From assembly GCA_964036315.1 (NCBI GenBank), contig OZ038509.1:26835522-26899521 (forward strand): 64,000 bases of DNA, read 5' to 3'. Numbering within the stretch: position 1 is the first letter of the stretch; every line of letters starts with the position of its first letter. This DNA is from Acanthosepion esculentum. Its lineage: Eukaryota; Mollusca; Cephalopoda; Sepiida; Sepiidae. This document shows, one piece after another, positions 1 through 10,402 of the stretch. The notes beneath the pieces are model-generated. The model ran no database searches, was not told the origin of the DNA, and saw nothing but the letters and a program-made list of their open reading frames with translations. A program made the translations under genes and the position numbers.

Positions 1-59
1 GTTAAAACTGTTAAATGTAGCCATCTCTTCTACTCCAATAGCTTCATATCTCGCACCTC

Positions 60-286
60 TTGCCTGCGGAACTCCCCTCTCTTCCTGTTTCCCTGATAGC
101 TATAATCTCCAACTATTCAAATGAAATGCCAATCGATGTCTCCAGATGCCCGGATCTATCCCCTATCCTTCTCTTCGTCCTTTCCTCTATTACTCCTACT
201 TGCTCTAGCTCCAACTCTCTGTAACCCCTTGCGTGTTAGTGGCTCCCCGCATTGCTTGGGGTGAAATGCTTAAAAAAAAAAAAAAA
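60..286 (+). mobile_element. LINE 3'-end fragment with poly(A)
   Basis: Decayed 3' terminus of the non-LTR retrotransposon family that recurs at 12640, 37680 and, inverted, 39425. It has the same pyrimidine-rich text, a terminal block 'agtaaccccttg...cttggggtgaaatg' and an A-run at 273-286. The tail ends only 9 bases from the splice donor of the host exon at 302-1008, so on the gene strand the intron meets a T-run almost at once. Confidence 0.7.
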
Positions 287-301
287 GGTGCAATCACTCA
301 C

Positions 302-1008
302 CTGAGCTTGAAAGTCAATGAAATTAATCTGTTTTTGGACATCTGGGGATGACCAGTCCATACTAAGGCCAGAATCACTGAGGTCTGATGGGAAGATATT
401 GGTTTGGAATTTCTTAGCTTCAGCTTCTGCAACAGCAGCTGCAATATCCTCTAGATCCAGATCCACAGATTTGGAACTATTCCTCATGGATTCCAAAGAG
501 GAAGAACTATTGCTCGATTGATTGACCATCAAAGAATATTTCATTTCTTCACCGGATTCACAGAGTTTCCGATGTACCGGATGGTCGGGAGGAAACATGA
601 ATGTTTGTAATGGTTTACTGGATGTATCAACATCATTTAGCGTAAGTTGGGCCACTCTTGTGTTGGCTCTCTCTTCAGGAGAAAGCCTGTGAAAACAAGT
701 GCACAAATGTTCTGTAGCAAGGCTCGCACGTTTTGTTCCATTGAGAGATCGTTGGTCAGCATTGTCCAGAGGCTGCCCACAGACTGTGCAAGAAATATGA
801 CTATGTTTGGGACTTGTAAAAATATCATCGGACAAACTGTTTCTGGCTGTAGATGGTGGCGCCGTTATCTCGTGGACATTATTTTGGGAGTCAACATTGA
901 CAGCTGTCCAACTGGACTCGTCCCCAGAAGAAGGAGATTTGCCAATGTTAACCAGGTTTTGAGATTGAGAAAGTTCAGTAGTGTTTTCTTTGTCATCTAA
1001 TTCTTGGT
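302..1008 (-). CDS. TBC-domain RabGAP-like gene, internal exon (long Ser/Asp-rich insertion)
   Basis: Internal exon of 707 nt. On the minus strand the acceptor is ttttcag before position 1008 and the donor gtgagtg follows position 302. It enters with two bases that complete the codon split at the 2593-2708 exon (G|AC) and leaves in phase 0, giving 235 further open codons. The product is hydrophilic and probably disordered: a CxxC pair (SCTVCGQ), an HLCTCFH motif, Ser runs and an acidic 'SDLSDSGLSMD' patch near the end. Its position between the TBC start (GGIQPALRKEVWPF, encoded upstream) and the expected IxxDxxR motif, which is outside the window, suggests a long insertion inside the TBC domain, as known in SGSM-type RabGAPs. 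I infer a TBC RabGAP but cannot name the orthologue; TBC1D16/15/25 relatives are alternatives. No function can be assigned to this exon alone. Confidence 0.8.
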
Positions 1009-1254
1009 CTGAAAACAAACAATCAGGTATACACATAAATGTAAAGAATAAGGAGGCAAAAAATAAATGTTCAATAAATTAAACTTTGCTAAGTTTCAAA
1101 TACTCAAATACAATTATTTTTATTTTGTTCATAAGCAAGTCATATACAACTGTAGTCAGAATCATTGGTCAATACGAATGATCCTTTCCTTAGCTTCATA
1201 GTATGTATTTTGCCAGGGCTATAAACAATTTTGAATACTGAGTTTTCCATCTCA

Positions 1255-1370
1255 TAGACTAGTTGCCAACCAAGGCTATAGAACCCAGTCTGTCCTACTA
1301 TTTATCCATAGCAGGGGGAGAAGAGTTGGATTCATACCTTTCTCAAGGGTATCAGCATGAACTGGGGAAA
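1255..1370 (-). mobile_element. tRNA-derived SINE body fragment
   Basis: Intronic. Matches the body shared with the copies at 43405 and 47530: the 'aaggctatagaacc', 'tttatccatag...gggggagaag' and 'atacctttctcaagggtat' blocks, in minus orientation. The head and tail are missing. Confidence 0.7.
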
Positions 1371-1499
1371 CTCTGCCCTTGGCTTCTCTCATGGTCATTT
1401 CCAATAACAAAAATGAAAACATAAGCAACTACACTCAAACTTCACAGTAAATGTTAAAACAATCTACATTCCTTAGCTCACCAGTTCAGACCTTCACAG

Positions 1500-1790
1500 C
1501 AAGAATCTGCCATGCCACATATACGCAGAGTCGACTCATCCACATTCCAATCATATTCCACTGGTAAGGAGGAAATTCCACTCAGACAGCTCCTTCTTCA
1601 GAACTGTTACTTTGTGGAACAAACTCCCGAGATGATGCTTCCCTGATCACTATAATCTTCACTATTTCAATTTAAGGGTCAACTGTTATCTATCCTACAT
1701 ATCCTCATAATATGCACTTCTTAGTTCCACCCTTTACAACAATTCTGGGTATGTCAATTACTTTTTCAGCAACAAGGCTAGGAGGGGAAT
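1500..1790 (+). mobile_element. LINE 3' coding/UTR fragment
   Basis: Translates discontinuously into the usual end of a CR1/Jockey-type RT protein (the 'lw/vNkLP' region: 'ctttgtggaacaaactcccg'), then decays. Same broad family as 7790 and 50890, but in plus orientation. Not functional. Confidence 0.55.
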
Positions 1791-1884
1791 TAAGTGTCTG
1801 AACAATGTTGAATATGTAAAATATCAGATATAACTAAAAATAGATCTATGAAAAGACAATATTAATAAAAACAAAAGCAAAACT

Positions 1885-2062
1885 TATCTTAGCCGACGCA
1901 TTTAGTCCTCTGATGGACTTTATCAACGCAAATGTAAGGATTTTTATTTTGCAATGAGTATTCATAAACAAAAGTAAAAATGTTGTTAGTTTTTCAGAAT
2001 TTTTAAATTTAAGAAACGCTCATAAATATTCATCAGGCTAACTGAAAAGTCTAGGTAAATTA
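1885..2062 (+). repeat. Dispersed repeat, copy 1 of 3
   Basis: Contains 'cttagc..gcattt' then 'cctctgatggactttatcaa', and a tail with 'cataaatattcatcaggc'. Related copies lie at 45545-45715 and, inverted, at 51880-52045. Class unknown. The reverse strand reads like a decayed 'GAUAAAGUCC...GGAUGAAAC' hairpin. Confidence 0.55.
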
Positions 2063-2374
2063 TGGGGGATGCTAAGTGACATAATTTAACGTCTAATAAA
2101 TGAAAGTGAGTATATGATGTTTCTCTGTTCCTGAAAGAATTACTCCTTTTCCCAAGCCAACATACATGACTATAAAAAGGTTAAAAAGGAAAAAAGAACA
2201 ATTAAATTCAAAACCTTCAATTATTTAAAATATATAAGACATAAATATATAATATATATAAATATATAATATAAAAATTAATGCCAAATTAAAATAATAT
2301 AAATAATAATTACATCATTAAAAAAATTCAACATCAACTCACTTTTGTTTATTAGACATTAAATTATATCACTT

Positions 2375-2556
2375 AGCTAAGAAGAGGCATGGCATGTGTA
2401 ATTAGAACAATCTATCCCAGTGAATGAAAAAAAAGGGTTCAGTTCAAAATTCCAATCACCTGAAGATGGACAGAGTGTAGAACAGCTGAAATGTTGTGAA
2501 TATGGCAACAAAGATGAGGACAACAATCTGAATAATGTAAATAGTGTAAATAAAAA
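2375..2556 (+). mobile_element. SINE-like repeat with hammerhead-like core
   Basis: Carries 'ggcatg..actagaacaatc', 'gggttcagttcaaaattcc', then CTGAAGA (2461-2467), a short hairpin region and GAAA before 'tgttgtg', then the 'gatgaggacaa' tail. The same order recurs at 42575-42900, where a tRNA-like head is present, and inverted at 7085-7200. It ends about 30 bases from the donor of the next exon. Confidence 0.6.
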
Positions 2557-2592
2557 AAAAATTAAAAAAACTTGTTCTGTGATTTGCCTTAC

Positions 2593-2708
2593 CTGTTACA
2601 GAAGCTCTAGCTGCTGCTGCTTCTTCTAATTTGCCAAGCACATGGAGACTGTGAGCTCGCATTTCATGATATTTGATCACATATTCCAACTGTAAAATCT
2701 CACGTTCC
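2593..2708 (-). CDS. TBC-domain RabGAP-like gene, internal exon
   Basis: A 116-nt exon on the minus strand, with acceptor ttggcag before 2708 and donor gtaagg after 2593. It completes the codon split at the 12283-12358 exon (CG|G) and runs 38 codons in frame: EREILQLEYVIKYHEMRAHS, then a Leu/Glu/Ala-rich stretch ending ...AARASVT. 'STKR' from the previous exon plus 'EREILQ' here reproduces the 'ST.EERE..' element that follows the first helix of TBC domains, strong support for this model. The helical, charged sequence then runs into the long insertion of the 302-1008 exon. The intron upstream (9.6 kb) holds most of the transposons of the left third of the window. Confidence 0.9.
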
Positions 2709-2918
2709 CTGCCAAAGGAAAAAAAAAAAAGAAGACATTGTAATGTTTTTTTTTTCTCTAAAAATTTCCTACAAAGATTCACCATTTTGAAATAACTGAT
2801 TAAGTACTAAAAATAAAAAATAGACGAGACATCCATAACAGGACTGCGGAGTCAGAAAATAAAATCTCCGACTCTTCTACTCTTGGCACCTCCGACTCCT
2901 CTTTATGTAATTAAGTGA

Positions 2919-3200
2919 TTATGGCCTACAAATCTCAAAGTCTATGCATACACTCCTAACTTAAGTAGGCCTATATCATTATAACTGGTTTATATCAAAG
3001 AATAAAGATATTGTGGCTTTTATATCATACCTATTCATTCTTCAATATTTTCTAATTAAGCGATTATGGCCTACAAATTTCATAAAGCCTATGCATACAC
3101 TCCTAACTTGAGTAGGCCTATATCATTATAACTGGTTTATATCAAAGAATAAAGATATTGTGGCTTTTATATCATACCTATTCATTCTTCAATATTTTCT
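2919..3200. repeat. Tandem duplication, about 140 bp x 2
   Basis: Two nearly identical copies side by side, each starting 'aattaag(t/c)gattatggcctac' and ending 'cttcaatattttct'. Very few differences separate them, so the duplication is recent relative to other repeats here. It lies in the intron. Confidence 0.9.
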
Positions 3201-3299
3201 AAGAGAATTAGAAACAAAATCTTTGTAAGGATATTGAAGAAATAACAATAAAAATGAAAATGCTCTAATGTAAGACTTTTTACATATATATATATCGGA

Positions 3300-6200
3300 G
3301 AATGTAAATCAAGTGATGGGATTATGAATCTGGAATACACTCACAGCGTTCAGGATTCCATCGTTGAGTGACAGCTCCCTTGAGAAATCCTAAGTAAACC
3401 AAGAATTGAGTGGCCCAAAAGTAACCAGAAGGCTGTTTGGACAAATCTTGACAAAGATCTTTCCTTTATCCTTAATAACAATCTTAAGGGTCCCATGGGG
3501 CAACAGATCAGTTCCTTTTGTAGAATAATATACGACATTTGCTTTGAGTGGTTTGGACCAGTAATGGAAAAGAAAGATAAAAAAGAGGAGAAACGACTAA
3601 ATCGACGACAAATCCAGAAAGGAAAGTTACGATCAGAGCAAAGATTACTGGAGCGCCATTTTAATGAAGCTCCAATTCATGAGAGAGCAGGCCTTCAAGA
3701 ATTCATGAACGATATCAGAAGGAAGATTCTAGTAATATCTAGAGCTGAAAATCAAAGGAAGCATCGGCGGAAAAAGCGGCAGTCTCGGAGATCTTTCTTG
3801 ATAAATCCGCATGTGTTTGCTAAAATTTTCGTGAAAGCAAAGAGCGGCAAGCTTGATATCCCAAAGGAGGAGTTGGAGAATCACTTGAAGATGACGTATT
3901 CAGATAAAATGCGAGATATACCAATCCTCTTATAAAAGGTGTACCAATGCCTCAAGATCTGACAGTTATGTTTGATAATAGTGGGATAAAATTAAGTCAA
4001 GTCCGAGATTTTGTCCGAAAGGCACGCGCTGGTAGTGCCCCCGGTATGAATGGGATATCATATAAACTATATAAAAACTGCCCTTGCGTTCTCAGGAAAC
4101 TTACTGTCCTCCTTCAGCGGGTGTGGAAGCAGAATATCGTACCACAAGAATAGTGTTTGGCTGATGGTATTTGGATACCTAAAGAGGTGGATTCAAAAGG
4201 CATTTCCAATTTTCGCCCCATATCCCTCCTTAATGTAGAAGTGAAGATATTTTTTGGAGTTATCACTCATCGCATGACAGATTTTCTTATAGGAATTGAT
4301 TACATAAACACATCTGTCCAGAAGGCTGGGATACATGGCTTCCCTGGTTGTCTGGAGCATGCACAAATAATATGGAATTCCATACTATCAGCCAAAAGAA
4401 ATAAAACAGAACTCCATGTAGTATGGCTTGATCTTGCCAATGCATATGGGTCAGTCCCACATCTATTAATAGGAATGGCTCTTGACTTTTTCAATTTCCC
4501 TGGCAAGATTAAGGAAATCATAATGAAGTACTTCGACTCAGCTTTCATGAGATTCACCGTCAAAGATTACTCTACCAAGTGGCAACCACTTGAGATCGGC
4601 ATCATGATGGGCTGCATGATTTCCCCGCTTCTTTTCGTTTTGGCCATGGAATTGGTTTTACAAGGCGCATCAACCACAGCCAAAAGTGTGATGACTGAAG
4701 AAAAACTGGTCCTTCCCCCTTCTAGGGCATTTATGGATGATATCACAATTCTCGTCCCTTCTAAAATTGCTGCCAATGATCTGTTAGGAAAATATCACAA
4801 TCTTTTCATATGGGCAAGAATGAAGGTAAAGCCTAAGAAAAGTCGAAGTCTGTCATTAGTCAGGGGGTCTGTTAAGGAAATCCACTTCAAAATTGGTGAT
4901 GACACGATACCAACAGTTAAGGAAATGCCAGTAAAGAGCCTCAGACGGCTCTATACAATTCCACTGATTGATCGACATCAGGGTACAAAGGTTCATAAAT
5001 CAGCTGTAAAGGGACTAATTTCGATCGATAGAACCTATCTGCTCGGTAAAATGAAGGCGTGGTGCTATCAACATGGTCTACTACCCCGCCTTTTGTGGCC
5101 TCTGCAAATGTATGAAATTGCATTATCTCGCATTGAGCAAGCGATCAATAAGTATTTGCGTAAGTGGCTTGGAGTTCCTCCTTGTTTTTTGAAAGTGGGG
5201 TTGTATACCAACTCCGGACACCTGCAGCTTCCTATGCATTCATTGGTGGAGGAATACAAGGTTGGGAAGGTACGCCTTCATATGATGATGAGGGACTCAA
5301 CTGATGACTGCATATGGAGGGTGCATCCAGAGATTAAATCAGGTACAAAGTGGTCAGCTGCAGAGGCCACACAAGAAGCAGAAACCAGCCTGCGAGTCAG
5401 AGATATCATGGGCGTGATTCAGAATAATTGGGCTGGATTGGGAAACACGATGCACAAGTACTTCTCCAAGGAGAAAGAAAAGGGAAAAAGGCGTATGGTG
5501 ATTGAAGAGGTCAAAATGTTTGAAGAGGAGCATAGAATAGTCATTGCTGTTACCCAATCTAAACAATGTAAGTGGACAACCTGGAATGATATCGAACCCA
5601 TTAAACTTTCGTGGAATTCATTAATGGCGATAGAACCATTGGCGATATCATTCCTTCTTCGATCAACATATGATCTTCTCCCAAATGAGACAAACCTCAA
5701 AACGTGGGGATACACAGATACAGATCTTGCGTCATGTGCTTTCTGCTTGTCCACTATCGCTACAGATGTACACGTGGTGACACAACAAGGTATTAGAGGT
5801 CATCAGGGATCTAATAATAACACAATGTGAGAAGGCAAACCAACGGCTTGTGGCAGCCAAGGAAGCTAGTATCGAGTTCCATAAGGAGGGTGAATGCCCT
5901 GCAAAGAAAAAACAAACAGCCCCCAATATGAAGCTGCTGAGTGGTGCCATTGATTGGAAGGTTTCAGTGGATCTAATGACATCCTTAAATTTTCCGATAC
6001 ACATCGCACAGACAGACAAGCATCCCGACATCGTGTTATGGTCCAACTCAAAAAAGACTGTCTTCCTAATAGAGTTAACAGTCCCCTGGGAAGAGAACAG
6101 GGTGGAGGTGCACGAACTTAAGAAAAACCGGTACGAGTCACTGCGTGCCGAATGTGTGGAAAATGGTTGGACGTGTCATGTGATGCCTGTTGAGATTGGG

Positions 6201-6690
6201 TGTCGTGGGTTTCTGGGACATTTGGTCATTTCCTTCTTTTCAAAAATAGGCATCACTGGCCGTTGTTTGAAGAGCATTTTGCATCACATTCAAAAAACAG
6301 TTCAGCATGCGTCAGGTTGGATTTGGTCGAGATCAAAACAAGCAAATAAAATGCGCGCAACTTCACGACCTAACATGCGCAAGTAAAATATTTGCGTGGT
6401 CGTCTATAACGATTTTTACGAGCGCGTCAATAACGGCAAACACGTTCAGGAACTTTCATAATGGATAGAAGCTGCAACGAGGAACAATCGTTTATTTATT
6501 TCATTACAAGAATTTACAAATAGGAACGATCAATTATTTTATCTTCATACCCTGCCTGGTGGCAAGCGCTGGTGGTGGCGCCAGGGGTGGCGGTCCTGCC
6601 ATAGCCACCAAAACCGTGATATCACCCCTGGTCAGCGGCTGATGAAGACAGGGTATTACACGTGTTAATACACGTATGTCAAAAAAAAAA
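3300..6690 (+). mobile_element. Non-LTR retrotransposon with restriction-like endonuclease (RLE clade)
   Basis: A single long element reading 5' to 3': N-terminal region, reverse transcriptase, Cys/His region, C-terminal PD-(D/E)xK-like endonuclease, a 300-bp 3' UTR with a GC-rich end ('ggcgccaggggtggcgg'), and an A-run at 6679-6690. The 5' end is truncated or unrecognisable before about 3300, where '(ta)n' text begins. R2, NeSL, HERO and related elements share this RT-then-RLE layout; HERO/NeSL-like is my guess. It sits in the 9.6-kb intron, antisense to the host gene. Confidence 0.8.
3384..6386 (+). pseudogene. RT-RLE polyprotein, broken by one stop and two frameshifts
   Basis: Open from 3384 (in frame through the first Met at 3495) to about 3925, where the frame shifts. 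The 3947 segment carries 'GSAPGMNGISYKLYK', a GxPGxDGI-type RT motif. A TAG at 4151-4153 interrupts the same frame that resumes at 4157. Then follow WLDLANAYGSVPH, MMGCMISPLLF, and FMDD as the catalytic YxDD-equivalent (around 4730-4740). A CxxC remains near 5735-5746, but the expected His-Cys partner is lost in a small deletion near 5780, which also shifts the frame. The last segment (5850-6386) has PD at about codon 60 and ELT at about codon 75 followed by Lys, the RLE active-site pattern. Only three lesions in 3 kb means a fairly young copy, but it is not functional as it stands. Confidence 0.8.
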
Positions 6691-7080
6691 AATATATATA
6701 TATATCTTTGCAAGTAAAAAATAAGTACAGAACAAAAATAAAACTACTGTATAACAGAAGTGGCAATATAATCTTTTACAGGATGTAAAAGACATGATAA
6801 AAATAAAAATGCTATAAAGTAAGATTTTTTTTACATATATAGTTTTGCAAATACAAAATAACTACAAAAAATAAAATGACTAAAAAAAGAATCAAGATGA
6901 ATTTCTTTAAAGGAAATAGTAAATATACAGTAGAAGAAATAACAAAAATTCTATAATGTAAGACTTTTTACATAAAGTGTAAATTCAACTGGAGTCAGAG
7001 TCAGTATAGTTTTACTGCCTTCGTCTCTAGTGACTCCTTTGCTTCTGACCTGATCCATAGTGGAATGAGAACAGGCTACT
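6691..7080. other. AT-rich spacer with short repeats
   Basis: Contains '(ta)n' after the LINE tail and two copies of a 'gtaagattttttttacat / gtaagactttttacat' block that also precedes the LINE at 3270. This suggests the LINE landed inside an older repeat. No gene seen. Confidence 0.5.
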
Positions 7081-7084
7081 CCCA

Positions 7085-7200
7085 CAGATAAAATCTTTGT
7101 TCACAATATTTCGGCTGTTTTACCCTCCAGCCTACATCAGGTGTATATTGATCTGGGTAACCCACATGAAATTTTGAACTGAACCTGTTATTTAATCTAC
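7085..7200 (-). mobile_element. SINE-like repeat with hammerhead-like core, inverted copy
   Basis: Read on the minus strand: 'ggttcagttcaaaattt', CTGATGT, then a hairpin with GGCTG pairing to CAGCC, then GAAA and 'tattgtgaac'. Same family as 2375 and 42575. The stem is better preserved here than in the other copies, but the core has U instead of A at its last base. Confidence 0.55.
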
Positions 7201-7366
7201 AGGGGTAAACTGCTCATGTTCTACTGCTCATGTCTAGGGATATTTTGTCTAATTCTTAAGACAAATGACAGCAAGTCAGCAGCAGCAGTAAAGCATGACA
7301 GGTAGCCATAGCAGCACTAATCAGCAGGTAGGTTAGGTTTAAGGCTCCAAGTTCACCACAAAGAAT

Positions 7367-7700
7367 TGGGACAATAGCCTAGTGGATTAAAGCATTGGTT
7401 TGTGAATTTGGTGACATAACAATTGTGAGTTCAATCTCTGGGTTGTAGAATATTGGTTAGCTTGCCAGTGGTCTGACACACAAGTGAGCAAGTGTGGCCA
7501 GAAGCTAAACTGACTTGAGTCATTTACTAGAGGGAGATATGGGTGAATAGAGACCACTCATGCAAATGTATTAGGCAGGTCCATTCTAGCAAAATGGAAC
7601 AACCTAACTGGTGTATTGGGCACTCTCCTATAAGATGAGGTAAAATTAACTGGCCTTCTTTTCAAGATGACACAGGAAGGCAGCCATGTTAGTAGGTAAG
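7367..7700 (+). mobile_element. tRNA-derived SINE (second family)
   Basis: The head looks tRNA-like: box A-like 'tagcctagtggattaaagc' and box B-like 'gagttcaatctc'. It is followed by a body ('gtggtctgacacacaagtg', 'ctcctataagatgagg', 'ggcagccatgttagtaggt') that recurs inverted at about 38625-38885. RNA polymerase III promoter boxes are degraded. Confidence 0.65.
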
Positions 7701-7789
7701 TCACTTGACTTCTACATGGGTCAGGCAGTGTGTACTTGAACTCAGTAGAAATGGGTGCAATAACTGAGCAGTAATAAAAATAAGTCAAC

Positions 7790-8130
7790 TTTTTTTCTGT
7801 TAGTTCACCCAATAAAAGCCCAAGAGTCACTCAAGGCAGAGGGTTACTGAATGATATTATTGAAAAGGAGGGGAAGGAAGAAGTAACAAATGCATATTAT
7901 GAGGAGATGTAGGATAGATATCAACTGATTCTGTATTTGAAGAGATTGTAGCTGTCAGGGAAGTATCCTTTCGGGAGTCTGTTTCAGAAAGTAACACTTC
8001 GCTGGGGTGGGGGGAGAAGTTGCCTGAGTGTAACTTGTTCCTTGCCAAAGGAATATGAAAGGAATGGGGATGGTCCACCACCCGTAAGCATGACATACGT
8101 CCAAAATGACGGACATAGTTTACCTCTACA
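7790..8130 (-). mobile_element. LINE 3'-end fragment
   Basis: Minus-strand reading gives the end of a CR1/Jockey-type RT protein ('HSFHIPLARNKLHS..F', then Asn/Pro/Ser-rich text) with stops and frameshifts. It ends in the common 'agttcacccaataaaagccc' terminus (plus strand), also seen at 31390 and 50900. Confidence 0.65.
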
Positions 8131-8365
8131 AGTTTACATGTAAAAAAAATGTAAAGTAAAAAAAATTGGCATATAAGTGCATTTGGTCTCAATGAGAAAA
8201 TACTAGCAAACAGAACATAGTATGAAATTTTACTATATTTGCAAATGGCATTGAACTAAGAATTCACTGGCTGCAAAAAAGTTAAGGATCTCCTGTAATT
8301 ATCTTGTCTTGTTCAGTAGTAGCATATACTATAAATACATTTATGACAAACATACAAGACAATTT

Positions 8366-8720
8366 TCTTACGGCCACATCCTGTTGAAACACTGGTTGCC
8401 ATATAATCAACAAAGTTAAGCGATGGTGAGCCAAGATAGAAACCAACTTGGGAATACCAGGTGCTGTAAGCTTGAACCAGTAGGTAGCATAATGGATAAT
8501 GGCTCAGAATCGTTAACTGGAGAGCAAGGTTCCAACTCCAGTTGGGTTTGTTATATTTACTTACATGCAAAATACTCTTAGGAAAGGTATGGAACCACCA
8601 CTTCTCCCCTCAGCTATGGGCTAATTAGTAAGACCTGCAAATTCTTACAATCTAAAAATATGTTCTGGGTTTAACCTGCAAAGAGTTGATAAGCCATAGA
8701 AAACAAATCAATCAAATACT
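8366..8720 (+). mobile_element. Chimeric 5S rRNA-tRNA SINE
   Basis: Positions 8366-8472 resemble 5S rRNA along almost its whole length: 'cttacggccacatc', 'gttgaaacactggtt', 'aaagttaagcgatg', 'cttgggaataccagg', 'tgctgtaagc'. It is followed at once by a tRNA-like unit ('tagcataatggataatgg' box A, 'ggttccaactcc' box B), then the cephalopod SINE body ('aggaaaggtatgg..ccac..cttctcccctcagctatggg') and a tail 'gttgataagccatagaaaacaaatcaatcaa'. Other 5S-tRNA copies: 33958-34330 and 59575-59955 (both minus), with a largely 5S copy at 33540-33665. Transcription would start from the internal 5S-type promoter. Confidence 0.85.
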
Positions 8721-8739
8721 GATTAGCTACTGACTTTTA

Positions 8740-9177
8740 GATTTATTTACATTCTCTGGTGTATATGTATATATATATATATATATATATAAAAACTACC
8801 GTGACCACAAAGTGAGGGATCAATTTATATATCGACTATAATATAGAATTGATCCCCAACTTTATATCCACATTATAATTTCTGGTTTGTTGGTAAGCCA
8901 GAGAAAGATCAATCAATCAATCAATGAAATACTGATTATCTACACAGGCATATCTTTTAGATTTATTTACATTCTCTGGAATAGAAATGTATAGAATTTA
9001 CTGTGGCCACAAAGTGAGGAATCAGTTTATATGTTGATTGTAATATAGAATTGATCCACCACTTTATATCCACATTATAATTTCTAGTTTGTTGATAAAC
9101 CATAGAAAACGAATCAATTAATCAATGAAATACTGATTAGCTACACAGTCATTTCTTTTAGATTTATTTACATTCTC

Positions 9178-9225
<48 letters not shown>

Positions 9226-9500
9226 TCACAAAGTGAGGGATCAATTTATATATTGACTGTAATATAGAATGAATCCCCCACTTTATATCCACTTATAATT
9301 TCTTGGGTGTTGATAAGTTGTAGAAAACAAATCAATCAAACAATCAAATAATTGATTAGCTACAGGGGCATGTCCAGATTTATTTACATTCTTTGGAATA
9401 TAAATATACAGAAACAACGATAATGACAAAGTGAGGGATCAGTTTATATATTAATTGTAATATAGAATTGATACCCCACTTTATATCCACATAATTTCTT
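8740..9500 (+). repeat. Satellite, about 210 bp x 4, derived from the SINE tail
   Basis: Four imperfect units, each with 'agatttatttacattct', a variable microsatellite, 'acaaagtgagggatc', 'tataatttct' and then the SINE tail 'gataa..catagaaaac(a/g)aatcaatca'. Unit starts are near 8738, 8957, 9161 and 9373. The tail of the adjacent SINE forms part of every unit. Confidence 0.8.
9180..9226. repeat. (TG)n(TA)n microsatellite
   Basis: Perfect dinucleotide run that changes from TG to TA, inside the third satellite unit. Confidence 0.95.
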
Positions 9501-9534
9501 CACCAAATTCTGATTAGACATGAATCTACCTCTT

Positions 9535-9690
9535 CTCTATGGGCTAATTAGTAAGACTTATATCACTAAACTATTATTATCTCAAAAAAAAAAAAAATTC
9601 TTACAATCTAAAAATATGTTCTGGCTTTAAATAACTTGCAAAGGGTTGATATAGGAAACGAATCAATCAATCATAAAAAAAAAGACAATT
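9535..9690 (+). mobile_element. SINE body end and tail fragment
   Basis: Repeats 'ctctatgggctaattagtaagact', 'attcttacaatctaaaaata' and 'gggttgatataggaaac' from the chimeric SINE, without a head, followed by 'aatcaatcaatc' and A-runs. Confidence 0.7.
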
Positions 9691-9699
9691 CAGAAAAAA

Positions 9700-10400
9700 A
9701 AAAAAAAAACTTATGATATTTATTACTGATGAAAAAGCATCATCAGAAAGATGGATTCTTATTTTAACTAAATTGACATTTAGTATTTAGTAAGAACGAA
9801 ACATGGCAATTATATGAATGCTTGATTTTTATTCATTTTTACTTCAACTGTATCTTTTTTGAAGTCAGATTTTATTAATTTCAATTTAATTGCTATTTAT
9901 ATATGTAGTTCTATTTCCTCAATTCCAGCATGTTCCACCAATGTATTTAAGGAATATTGTTTACATTCTATTTGGCAGACTCCTGCTTTTGATGTAAAGT
10001 CAGGCACAAAAGTTTCTTATAACTGCTGATTTATATTCAAATAGTCTCAGCTTTAATTTTCCCATGTTTCCAAAATTATCTTGTTGTATTCTCATCGAAA
10101 TTTAAATCAAATACAATTATTTTCAGTCTTGTGCTTAATGTTATGTTTGTAGAATATAAAATAACCCAAACAGTGTGATATGAAGGGGGAGGGACATTCA
10201 GACAAAAACAAGTCAAAACTGACAATGAAAATGCCTCTGCAAAGAAATTCAGACAATCTACTGTTTAATTTGAAACATTTTTAGAAAAAATGTATTATAA
10301 GTTATTGAAAATTGTATATCCCTTTCCTAGAGGAGAAAAAAAATGTCAGTTTTTTGGGGTTTTTTTTTTAAAAAACAAGATACAAAACCAATACAGTTAT
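9700..10400. other. Unassigned AT-rich intron sequence
   Basis: No open frame with recognisable protein, no clear repeat boundary. Nothing further supportable. Confidence 0.5.
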
Positions 10401-10402
10401 TA

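Noticed and set aside
647..1000. 117-codon plus-strand frame opposite the TBC exon
   Set aside because: Shadow of the spliced minus-strand exon, which has phase-matched splice sites.
1885..2062. Fourth hammerhead family in the 'ctctgatggac' repeat
   Set aside because: The reverse strand has a hairpin and GAAAC in one copy, but the CUGAnGA block is not clear in any of the three copies.
8366..8472. Functional 5S rRNA gene
   Set aside because: Diverged, joined directly to a tRNA-like unit and SINE body, and repeated dispersed.
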